Origin: Stygiolobus sp037389425
GTDB lineage: Archaea > Thermoproteota > Thermoprotei_A > Sulfolobales > Sulfolobaceae
Reading direction: 5' to 3'
DNA: 64,000 bases
Assembly: GCF_037389425.1 (NCBI RefSeq)
Contig: NZ_JBBHKR010000052.1
Location: 17,640-81,639, forward strand
Positions 16,464 through 22,992 of the stretch are shown here, in pieces. Both the position numbers and the translations under genes were made by a program. The notes beneath the pieces are model-generated. The model did no database searches. It was not told where the DNA came from and was given only the letters and a program-made list of their open reading frames with translations. Position 1 is the stretch's first letter, and every line of letters begins with the position of its first letter.

Positions 16464-16562
16464 TAGAATGAGTTAGAATGATCCTATTCTAAGGATTGGG
16501 GGGACCCACCTACGTTCATAAGCCCTTGGGACACAAGGGCATTTCGCGTAGGCCCAATTATA
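16464..16562 (-). ncRNA. Strongly folded intergenic element, candidate structured RNA
   Basis: On the minus strand, CCTACG pairs with CGTAGG as an outer 6-bp stem (16517-16522 and 16547-16552 region). Inside it is a perfect 7-bp hairpin GCCCTTG-TGTCC-CAAGGGC. Further on is a second small hairpin (ATCCT...AGGAT / AGAAT...ATTCT, about 16471-16495). It starts two bases after the stop of the ribbon-helix-helix gene. The order, nested GC-rich hairpin then AT-rich hairpin, resembles the scaffold at the TnpB element border (5531-5640). It may be a remnant IS605-type end, a stable 3'-UTR RNA or a terminator. Not a tRNA. Confidence 0.4.
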
Positions 16563-16563
16563 A

Positions 16564-16872
16564 TTATTTACTATCCTTATTTATAATTTCCACTTCCTCA
16601 TCCTCAGCTTCCTTCTCATATAGTTTCTTGATAAGCTCATTGACCATACTCTCCAGCTGTGCTATTCTTGCTTCTAGGAACACCATATTTTCTTCTAGTC
16701 TAGAGTATTTATCGTCTTCTTTTTCATCGTTATCCTCCTCATCAAAGGAGTTCTTTAGCCCACTCCTTATGTAAAATTTCACTAAGTCTGTAATCTGCAC
16801 TCCCATCTCATCGGCCTTTCTCTTCAATTCCTCGTAAAGTGATTCTGGCAAAGATAAGTGTATAGTGGGCAA
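16564..16872 (-). CDS. Ribbon-helix-helix protein with C-terminal coiled coil
   Basis: A 102-residue protein. Residues 1-40 (TIHLSLPESLYEELKRKADE...ITDLVKFYIRSGL) have the beta-strand plus two-helix pattern of a CopG/MetJ-type DNA-binding domain. Residues 48-60 are an acidic linker and 60-95 form a leucine-spaced coiled coil (FLEARIAQLESMVNELIKKL), probably for tetramerisation. It is likely a transcriptional regulator. The folded element at 16464-16562 follows directly after its stop and could be its 3' UTR. Confidence 0.75.
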   Translation of the reverse strand: MPTIHLSLPESLYEELKRKADEMGVQITDLVKFYIRSGLKNSFDEEDNDEKEDDKYSRLEENMVFLEARIAQLESMVNELIKKLYEKEAEDEEVEIINKDSK

Positions 16873-17005
16873 TGTGTATTCTCCTCTGAATAAAAGTATA
16901 TGAAAACAAATATATTAATCTTCATCAAGTAATCTTCCTCTCGTAAGTGGAATATGGAAATACCGCTCCAGATAATATTTAAACCGAAGCAAGAGGAGTA
17001 TTAAT

Positions 17006-17194
17006 TTGGGTAGTAAGATGAGAGTTGTAACATTTAAGGTAGAAGAAGACTTATTAGAACTATTAGACAGATATGCAATAAGATATAATTTAAATAGATC
17101 AGAGGCAATCAGAAAAGCAATCGAAACGTTAGTAAAAGGAGAATTAGAAAAGGAGACTGTTCCGGTTGCTAAAGTAGAGAAAGTAAAGCTATAA
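17006..17194 (+). CDS. CopG-like ribbon-helix-helix regulator
   Basis: A 62-residue protein with the short beta strand RVVTFKVEEDLLELLD followed by two helices (RYAIRYNLNRSEAIRKAIETLVKG), the classical CopG/NikR-N fold, and a short basic tail. TTG17006 is preferred because GAGGAG (16993-16998) precedes it by 7 bases; ATG17018, giving MRVVTFK, is the alternative. It is divergent from the other ribbon-helix-helix gene at 16564-16872 with about 130 bp between them. Confidence 0.8.
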   Translation: MGSKMRVVTFKVEEDLLELLDRYAIRYNLNRSEAIRKAIETLVKGELEKETVPVAKVEKVKL

Positions 17195-17353
17195 TCGTTT
17201 CTTTTATCCTTGTAAAAGGACGGCAAGCCATAGGTTTAATGGTTTGAAGCCCTTAAGGCATTGTCTTTTTATAATCCAACCTTTTACGCCCATCTCTTTG
17301 TATTTTTGTTAAATAGACTATATGCATAGGAGACAACTATAAGTTAGATTTTA
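17195..17353. other. Intergenic stretch with several small hairpins
   Basis: No gene is visible. Just after the CopG-like gene stands TCCTT-gtaa-AAGGA (17207-17220), then CCAT-aggttta-ATGG (17228-17242 region) and GCC-cttaa-GGC, followed by TCTTTTTATAAT (about 17263). This would suit a folded 3' UTR with a T-rich terminator for the upstream gene. The remainder (about 17280-17353) shows nothing clear. Confidence 0.35.
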
Positions 17354-17630
17354 CTAGCAGTAGGCTAAGATTGATGGAAAGGGATTAATGAATCTGTTTG
17401 GATGTTTTTGGTCAATAAATTTAACTTCCTTTATATTACATTTTTTATTTATATTACACCTTGATAATTCCTCTTCTCTTCTGAGTACTGCTTTAGTCTA
17501 AGGAAACTTAACAGTTGTTAAGTAAAACAATCAGCTAAAGAAAGTAAAGTGCTCACATTTGTGTGGTGTAGAATTTCAGATTTAAACTCTCTACTACCTT
17601 AAAATAACCAGATTTTAACCAATCCTTTAA
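17354..17630 (-). pseudogene. Decayed VapC-like PIN-domain toxin remnant
   Basis: Reading the minus strand across frames gives GYFKVVESLNLKFYTT, then TLLSLADCFT, then KAVLRREEELSR and VKFID, ending in TAG at 17354. This is the C-terminal half of a PIN toxin: the (S)LADCF segment corresponds to the conserved acidic motif before the ATAK helix, and the AVLRREEEL segment to the T-x-D-x-E-like end. The parts are in different frames with stops between them, and the N-terminal half with the first catalytic Asp is not found. It lies immediately after the VapB-like remnant, the usual order. Confidence 0.6.
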
Positions 17631-17632
17631 TA

Positions 17633-17974
17633 TTAATTTGCCTTTTTATGTTCAAGTTTCCTAATTTTATTTTTATTATAAAATTCTATGATTTTTCCCA
17701 AAAGTAATGAGAGAATAACTTCAGGGTCTAATACTACTTTGTTATCGTTTGTCTTCTTGTGACCCTCCAAGAGTTCCTTATCCAGATTATATCCTTTCGT
17801 AATTCCAAATAACTTTTCGGTAATTTCTTTGTTTTTAACTAACTTTCGATCAAATAACTTATAGCTTCATCGTATGAAACCCTTTTATCGGTATTTTTCT
17901 AGTATAATGAAGATCTCTGTAAGCTTCTTTTTTGTTTCTGATTTTAATCTTATGATTTCTACACTTTTATCCAT
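17633..17974 (-). pseudogene. Decayed VapB-like antitoxin with two frameshifts
   Basis: From ATG17974 the frame reads MDKSVEIIRLKSETKKKL, then ILEKYR and a stop. A one-base shift continues with KRVSYDEAISYLIE, and a second shift continues with LVKNKEITEKLFGITKG and LDPEVILSLLLGKIIEFYN to TAA at 17633. The first two pieces (basic strand, then SYDEAI-x-x-LI) are typical of archaeal VapB antitoxins. Two frameshifts make it a pseudogene of about 113 codons. The VapC-like remnant follows directly. Confidence 0.7.
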
Positions 17975-18168
17975 TAACGTAAGTTACATCATTTTTTCAG
18001 AAAACTGAGTAGAAAATCGCACCAGTTATTGTTAATAAATTAAATATACCACGTCGTAATGGAAATCTATATCTAGAGGAGTAGATCAGGGTTTACACGT
18101 TGCTTATGTATGTCCTAAACTCTGTCATAATGTGTTCAAATGAAGGATGAATGTTGTTGAACTGCTAT
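17975..18168. other. AT-rich intergenic stretch, nothing recognised
   Basis: This lies between the decayed antitoxin start and the end of the metal-dependent hydrolase gene. No open frame of note, no strong inverted repeat and no RNA signature was seen on either strand. It could contain the former promoter of the toxin-antitoxin pair. Confidence 0.4.
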
Positions 18169-18801
18169 TTAGTATATATTGAAGTACACGACGCTTCCCT
18201 TTTCTATAGTTTCCTCGTTTACTTCAGGCTTATTTATTTGAATTATCTTTATCCCCTCAGTGTTCGCTAGTTGCAAGAAAGGCTCTATAGGATCTAATGG
18301 CATGTAGTGTCCTTTAACCCAATAATGCATAGGAAAAACTACTTTAGGGTTTAACGCCTTGATAAGTTGAATAGCCTCTGACGGGTTTATAGTTATCACA
18401 CCTCCAACGGGAATCATTAAGTAATCTGGATTTTTCAATTCATCAACTGACTTTTCATCTAATAAGTGCCCTAGATCACCTAAATGCACGTAGGTTTTTC
18501 CGTTGGGTGACGTTATTTTATATATAGCAGTCTCTCCCCTTCTTTTACCTTTCTCTTTATCGTGGTAAGCCTTTATCCCCTTTATTGTATAGTTTTTGTA
18601 CGTAAATTCTCCGTAATACTTAAGTTTCACGGTTTCATGAGGTATTATTTCATATGCATTATGGTCGTAATGATTATGGGTGATTAGAATTAGTGAGGCT
18701 TTAACCTCAGGTCTCGGTAATCCAATACTTCCACCGTCATGGGGGTCAATTAATATTAAATTATCTAGAAAAAATGCCGAGTGTAATAAAAATCTTATCA
18801 T
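18169..18801 (-). CDS. Metallo-beta-lactamase-fold hydrolase (UlaG-like)
   Basis: A 210-residue protein of the MBL fold. The zinc motif is THNHYDHNAYE (about 46-56, HxHxDH variant with Asn), with later ligands in HLGDLGHLLD (about 106-115) and FPMHYW (about 155-160). The short, single-domain layout resembles UlaG/YycJ-like metal-dependent hydrolases; the substrate is unknown. Its start overlaps the LeuA-like stop (ATGA), so they are one operon, yet nothing links it to leucine synthesis directly. Confidence 0.75.
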   Translation of the reverse strand: MIRFLLHSAFFLDNLILIDPHDGGSIGLPRPEVKASLILITHNHYDHNAYEIIPHETVKLKYYGEFTYKNYTIKGIKAYHDKEKGKRRGETAIYKITSPNGKTYVHLGDLGHLLDEKSVDELKNPDYLMIPVGGVITINPSEAIQLIKALNPKVVFPMHYWVKGHYMPLDPIEPFLQLANTEGIKIIQINKPEVNEETIEKGSVVYFNIY

Positions 18802-19958
18802 GCATTTATTTTTTTAGTAGAAACTTTAATAGCTATCGCTTTTGCATCGTCTACTGTTACCTTGTGTCCGGTTTCAGCAAGTGCTTTTATCTCCTTCAAA
18901 ACCTCTCTTAACTCATCGTCTGTAAGCTCAATACCTTGATCAGATAACAATTTCTTTAACCCGTGAATTCCGCTGTGCTTTCCTAATGCTATCCTCCTGA
19001 AGTTTCCAACTTCTTCAGGTGATATTGGCTCGTAAGTTAAGGGGTTTTCGATAACACCATGAACGTGAATACCTGACTCGTGACCGAACGCATTCTCTCC
19101 TACGATTGCCTTAAAGTAAGGTACGGGTACCCCCGTTAATTCCGAAACCAACTTCGAAGTCTCATACAATTTATAAGTTTTTACTCCGACCTCATAACCG
19201 AGTAATTTCTTTAACGCCATAACCACCTCTTCCAGTGAAGCGTTTCCAGCCCTCTCACCTATACCGTTAACAGTCACATGTACTTGCCTGGCTCCTGCCA
19301 TAACACCTGCTATCGAATTAGCCGTAGCTAAACCGAAATCGTTGTGACAATGTACGCTTATTATCTTCCCGTCAGCGACCTTTACTACCTTACTTATCAA
19401 ATCGTAAAACTTGAAGGGGTGCATTACACCCACGGTATCTGGAATATTAACTCTATCAGCTCCCGCTTCTACAGCAGTTTTAACAGCCTTAAGTAGGAAC
19501 TCTTCATCAGTTCTTGTCGCATCCTCAGGTGAATACTCCACAATCAAACCGTGGTCTTTCGCATACCTTACTGACTCATATATCCTATCTAGAACTTGCT
19601 CCCTCGTCATTTTCAGCTTGTACTTTAAGTGTATATCTGATGTTGCAATGAATACGTGAATACTTGCTATACCAGTATCTATAGTTCTATCTATATCTTG
19701 CTTTACAGCCCTTGATAACCCTATTACCTCTACCATATCCCCTACTTCGTCTAATATCTTCTTAGTCGCCTCGAACTCTCCTTCAGATGCCGCTGGAAAT
19801 CCTGCCTCTATTACGTCTACTCCTAGGTCTGCTAGTTGTTTTGCTATTCTTACCTTTTGCTCTATAGTTAAGTCTATTCCGGGTGCTTGCTCTCCATCTC
19901 TCAGGGTCGTGTCAAATATCCTGACTTTTTTTGAGTTAACAAAGAAAAGACATCCCAA
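18798..19958 (-). CDS. leuA: 2-isopropylmalate synthase-type enzyme without regulatory domain
   Basis: A 386-residue DRE-TIM metallolyase. Motifs: FDTTLRDGEQAPG (about 14-26), GVDVIEAGFPAASEGEFEA (about 49-67), SVHCHNDFG (metal His pair, about 204-212) and NGIGERAGNASLEEVVMAL. The GFPAAS and GERAGN forms favour isopropylmalate synthase over homocitrate synthase, but citramalate or homocitrate synthase cannot be excluded. It lacks the roughly 110-residue allosteric leucine-binding domain of classical LeuA (about 510 residues), so feedback control would differ. ATG19958 adds an unusual MGCLFFVNSKK N-terminus. Confidence 0.8.
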   Translation of the reverse strand: MGCLFFVNSKKVRIFDTTLRDGEQAPGIDLTIEQKVRIAKQLADLGVDVIEAGFPAASEGEFEATKKILDEVGDMVEVIGLSRAVKQDIDRTIDTGIASIHVFIATSDIHLKYKLKMTREQVLDRIYESVRYAKDHGLIVEYSPEDATRTDEEFLLKAVKTAVEAGADRVNIPDTVGVMHPFKFYDLISKVVKVADGKIISVHCHNDFGLATANSIAGVMAGARQVHVTVNGIGERAGNASLEEVVMALKKLLGYEVGVKTYKLYETSKLVSELTGVPVPYFKAIVGENAFGHESGIHVHGVIENPLTYEPISPEEVGNFRRIALGKHSGIHGLKKLLSDQGIELTDDELREVLKEIKALAETGHKVTVDDAKAIAIKVSTKKINA

Positions 19959-19978
19959 ATTTTTCTTTGCTTATACAA

Positions 19979-20623
19979 TTATAAAGTTTTATTAAAAACC
20001 TCTTCAATTACGTGCTTAGCAATTTTTAACTTATTTTTCTTAATCCACGATGCAGGTAAATTATTTTCATAATAAGGCTTAGAATATTTACCTACAACCC
20101 CTGAATCGAAGTCCATTCCGTACAGTCTTATAGCCTTAGCTTGAAACAGAGAAGCTAAGACTACAGCCCTATCACCATCAGTAAATCCTCCGAATAACTT
20201 TAGCCTACCAAAAGGAAACACTTGACAAGTACCGATGAGTTTTCTGCCAGAAATAAATGGAAATTTGCTTACCAGATATTCCGAGTTATTACCATGAGCT
20301 AAAACCACATATATTGAGTTTTTTGGATAGACTGAAATTCCGTCGAGATCCGTCACTATTACATCGGGCTTAATGCCCTTAGATACTAAATAATTTGTCG
20401 CACCGTCAGACGATATTATTACATCTTCGTCCAAATATTCTACTTGTTCTAAATTCGGACCAGCACCCACTACTGCGACAGTCTTTCCGCGGATTAGGTT
20501 ACGTAATTCCTCAGTATAGTCCTCATAGTTATTTGCTAATAGCTGATCAAGAAGCACTGCCGAATAATAGTCTTCTTCTTCTCTAAACCCAAGTTGTTTT
20601 CTGATCTGTGAATAAAAGTTCAA
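19979..20623 (-). CDS. 6-hydroxymethyl-7,8-dihydropterin pyrophosphokinase, archaeal MptE type
   Basis: A 214-residue DUF115-family protein. VAVVGAGPNLEQ (about 51-62) and SSDGATNYLVSKGIKPDVIVTDLDG (about 72-96) are the family's nucleotide and metal motifs, and FPFGRLKLFGGFTDGDRA follows. MptE adds pyrophosphate to 6-hydroxymethyldihydropterin, the step carried out by FolK in bacteria. It is the last gene of a tightly overlapping operon (21648 to 19979) and is accompanied nearby by pterin synthase and dihydropteroate-synthase-like genes. Confidence 0.82.
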   Translation of the reverse strand: MNFYSQIRKQLGFREEEDYYSAVLLDQLLANNYEDYTEELRNLIRGKTVAVVGAGPNLEQVEYLDEDVIISSDGATNYLVSKGIKPDVIVTDLDGISVYPKNSIYVVLAHGNNSEYLVSKFPFISGRKLIGTCQVFPFGRLKLFGGFTDGDRAVVLASLFQAKAIRLYGMDFDSGVVGKYSKPYYENNLPASWIKKNKLKIAKHVIEEVFNKTL

Positions 20624-20823
20624 CCAGAAGAAGATATCACGCGAAAATAAATCACATCACCTTCGTCTCTGATTATTTCAATTTTGTATTTGTTTATAAT
20701 CTCTTCAAAATAAGCACTATTCTTATTTATTTTGTATATTACGTTACGAAAATAATTATTTAAGGCTTCAATAACGTCCGAGCTACAAGTATCCTTGTCT
20801 AAGTCAATGATGGAACTCATCAA
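20620..20823 (-). CDS. Small hypothetical protein in the pterin operon
   Basis: A 67-residue acidic alpha/beta protein: DLDKDTCSSDVIEALNNYFRN, then INKYKIEIIRDEGDVIYFRVISSSG. I do not recognise a family. Its start lies inside the end of the HEPN-like gene (20 bp overlap) and its stop overlaps the MptE-like start by 4 bp, so it is translated as part of that operon. Position suggests a small partner of the HEPN/nucleotidyltransferase-like pair or of MptE. Confidence 0.6.
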   Translation of the reverse strand: MMSSIIDLDKDTCSSDVIEALNNYFRNVIYKINKNSAYFEEIINKYKIEIIRDEGDVIYFRVISSSG

Positions 20824-21214
20824 ATACAGTATTTGCTAGCTCGAATAAATCTTCAACTTCCTGAAGCAAGTTCTTCACTTCAACATTCCTAGCCACTACT
20901 GAACCCTCTTTGAGCGAAGACTCGTCAACAAGGATAATCGGATAGAGTCTTTGTTCTAGGAGTTGTAATTTTCTTATTAGCGTGATTTCTTTCTCTCTAA
21001 CCTTGTTTACAATCACGTTTAACATTTGTGCCTTGTGATCGTAAGGATAATAAAAGCCGTAAAGTCCTAGTATGCTTGCACTTATTTCTTCGACTACGTT
21101 ATAAATATAACATAAGCTGTCAATCAGGTCACCTTCTTCGTAGGCCGACTTAGCGTTGCTCAAATTCCTCATAGCCTTAGTTAAATATTCCGAAGCAAGG
21201 GCGCTGTTGTTCAT
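20804..21214 (-). CDS. HEPN-like helical protein
   Basis: A 136-residue all-helical protein. The N-terminal pattern ASEYLTKAMRNLSNAKSAYEEGDLIDSLCYIYNVVEEISASILGLYG (spread over about 7-53) is that of HEPN domains (A-x-x-x-L-x-x-A, then a Glu-rich helix and H). The RNase-type R-x4-6-H motif is not visible, so it is probably non-catalytic. The upstream gene, overlapping by 4 bp, resembles a nucleotidyltransferase, and HEPN/NTase pairs are usually toxin-antitoxin modules. Here the pair sits inside a pterin operon. Confidence 0.5.
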   Translation of the reverse strand: MNNSALASEYLTKAMRNLSNAKSAYEEGDLIDSLCYIYNVVEEISASILGLYGFYYPYDHKAQMLNVIVNKVREKEITLIRKLQLLEQRLYPIILVDESSLKEGSVVARNVEVKNLLQEVEDLFELANTVFDEFHH

Positions 21215-21648
21215 AGATCGACCACATCTCCCTTGTTAATTTCGCCCATTCTTATAACATTACCGAATGAAGGTAGTTTAGGAACTTCCATATTGCCGTA
21301 GACTAACACGCCTTTAGTCGATAAGTAGACTACTAAGGGAATATGATACTCCAGTTCTGAGGGGTCTACTAACAATGTGTAAATCAAAGGTCTGTGCCCC
21401 GTATAAATTACGTAATTGGAGTAAACCTTCTCGGCTTCAACTTTCTTCATGAAATATTCCACGATCTCTTGTCTGGCTAAGAAAGAAATCTTCTTTACGC
21501 CTTTAATGACAATGAGAACAAAGACTGGTTTATTCACGTCCTCTTCTTCTATAGCGGGACCACCGAGTATTATAGTGTCGACTTTGGTACCATAGTGTTG
21601 TATTACTCTGCCTAGGAAATCTTCTACGACGTCAAAAAGCTCTTTCAT
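21211..21648 (-). CDS. Degenerate nucleotidyltransferase-like protein
   Basis: A 145-residue alpha/beta protein. The segment VDTIILGGPAIEEEDVNKPVFVLIVIKG (about 23-50) has the strand-GG-loop-acidic-strand order of minimal nucleotidyltransferases (GS...DxD), but the GS is GGP and the second Asp is replaced, so catalysis is doubtful. It is the first gene of the operon, followed by the HEPN-like gene. The fold assignment is tentative; the alternative is an unrelated archaeal protein. Confidence 0.4.
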   Translation of the reverse strand: MKELFDVVEDFLGRVIQHYGTKVDTIILGGPAIEEEDVNKPVFVLIVIKGVKKISFLARQEIVEYFMKKVEAEKVYSNYVIYTGHRPLIYTLLVDPSELEYHIPLVVYLSTKGVLVYGNMEVPKLPSFGNVIRMGEINKGDVVDL

Positions 21649-21679
21649 ACTTTATTACTTACCTCTCAAACTGTTAATT

Positions 21680-22186
21680 ATGAGTAATATAGTTGACGAT
21701 TATTTAACAGCTCCGCCCATAGAGAAATTGAAAGTCCTAGAGATAGAAATACCATGTGGTACAGAGTGTATAAAGTCCTCCCGTTTTAAGGATTTGTTAA
21801 ACGTGGAGGCTTTCAGACAACAGTTAGAGGTCATAGACTCCCTTAAATCTCTAATTGAAGACAGGGTAGACGTTTTGATAAGGGAGTTAGAGTCTCGAAT
21901 GCCAATTAGAGTTAACACCTACGAGCTTGCCTATTCTTTTTACAGAATAGTTGAGGTTGGAGGGGATTACACTATTGGCTCCGACACTCTTAGTTACGAA
22001 GACAGAGTAGTGTTTAAGGGTAGGTTCGAGGAGCTAATGAGTGTATACAAGACTATCGAGGAGATTAAGAAAGAAGAGCAGTTGGTCAACTTATGCCATG
22101 AAATAAGGTATTTAAGCGAGTCTTTATGGGAACATCTCAACAAAAACATCAGGAGGGCTCTAAATGAAAGTAAGGGTAGGAGTTGA
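21680..22186 (+). CDS. Hypothetical helical protein coupled to pterin synthase
   Basis: A 168-residue, largely helical acidic protein of a family I do not recognise (EIEIPCGTECIKSSRFKD, about 21-38; a helical repeat of EEL and EEIKKEE; C-terminal ESLWEHLNKNIRRAL). Two Cys in PCGTEC could bind metal. It is divergent from the nucleotidyltransferase-like gene with a 31-bp gap between starts, and its end overlaps the PTPS start by 23 bp, so it is probably translated together with that enzyme. Confidence 0.55.
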   Translation: MSNIVDDYLTAPPIEKLKVLEIEIPCGTECIKSSRFKDLLNVEAFRQQLEVIDSLKSLIEDRVDVLIRELESRMPIRVNTYELAYSFYRIVEVGGDYTIGSDTLSYEDRVVFKGRFEELMSVYKTIEEIKKEEQLVNLCHEIRYLSESLWEHLNKNIRRALNESKGRS

Positions 22187-22583
22187 AGGCTTATCATTCG
22201 ATTCAGCCCACTACACGCTTTCTTCAGAGGGTAACGACCAGTTACATGGTCACACGTACAAAATATCAGCAGAAGTAGAGGGAGATGGAATAGACCCTAA
22301 GACAGGTTTCGTAATAGATTTCGGTCTGTTAAAGACTACGTTACTTGAAATTATTAAGGAGTGGGATCATAAGCTGTTGATCCCTAAAAAGGACTTAGAA
22401 AAGGTCTCAATAACAGGCCCCTTTAAGCTTGAAATAAAAGTTATAGAAGCTAATTATCCGACGGTTGAGTATATAGGATTTGAAATAGCTAAGGAAATTT
22501 TCGGAAAGCTAGGTGGCAAGTATAACGTGAAATTAAAGATATATGAAGGAGAAGGTAGTTACGCAATAATTGAATATCCTTGA
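22164..22583 (+). CDS. 6-pyruvoyltetrahydropterin synthase-family protein
   Basis: A 139-residue QueD/PTPS-fold protein. Zinc ligands: His15 in FDSAHYTL, and His28 and His30 in LHGHTY. The distal motifs are VIDFGLLK and WDHKLLI. The catalytic loop before LHGH is SSEGNDQ, with no Cys but with a Glu, as in PTPS-III/VI-type enzymes that release 6-hydroxymethyl-dihydropterin directly and bypass the aldolase FolB. That fits the MptE-like and DHPS-like neighbours. The start at ATG22164 is set by GGAGGG (22152-22157), 7 bases upstream, inside the preceding gene. Confidence 0.75.
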   Translation: MKVRVGVEGLSFDSAHYTLSSEGNDQLHGHTYKISAEVEGDGIDPKTGFVIDFGLLKTTLLEIIKEWDHKLLIPKKDLEKVSITGPFKLEIKVIEANYPTVEYIGFEIAKEIFGKLGGKYNVKLKIYEGEGSYAIIEYP

Positions 22584-22587
22584 CTGA

Positions 22588-22992
22588 CTATCTAACTATT
22601 AGCCTTAAGCCTATATTATCTATGAACTTTCCCCTTTTTTCCTTAGTGAAGCATAAAACACTACCGTCGTCAAAAGCATAACACGCATAAGGGTTTTCAG
22701 TGAAGGAACAAGGGGAAAATTGTTCTCCCTTATTTCCTTCATAAACGAAACCCTCCAGATGCACATGGATGAACGATTTGTCATTACTTATCACTACACC
22801 GCCGAACACTTTTGCGTAACAAAGCGCTTTATCATATCTGCAAGCATCCGAGATATTGAATCCGTTACGTTTTAACTCGTCCAAAAAATCGTCATGAGTA
22901 ACTATAGGAGGAATTAATGCGATGTAAACTCTTAATTTTTTATTTTTAGCCGTTTTTTCTATTACGTTCGGTACTGACGCTGTTATATCCAT
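22588..22992 (-). CDS. Hypothetical protein at the end of the DHPS-like gene
   Basis: A 134-residue soluble protein, beta-rich, with five Cys (ACRYDKALCYAKVFGG, about 51-66; FSPCSFTENPYACYAFDDGSVLCF). I do not recognise a family. It overlaps the end of the DHPS-like gene by 47 bp in another frame and ends next to the convergent PTPS gene, so it is the second gene of the DHPS-like transcript. The Cys-rich character suggests metal binding or disulfides. Confidence 0.55.
   Translation of the reverse strand: MDITASVPNVIEKTAKNKKLRVYIALIPPIVTHDDFLDELKRNGFNISDACRYDKALCYAKVFGGVVISNDKSFIHVHLEGFVYEGNKGEQFSPCSFTENPYACYAFDDGSVLCFTKEKRGKFIDNIGLRLIVR

Noticed and set aside
16464..16562. H/ACA guide RNA reading of the folded element
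   Set aside because: The internal loop looks like a pocket, but no ACA box stands 14-16 nt after it on either strand and there is no K-turn.
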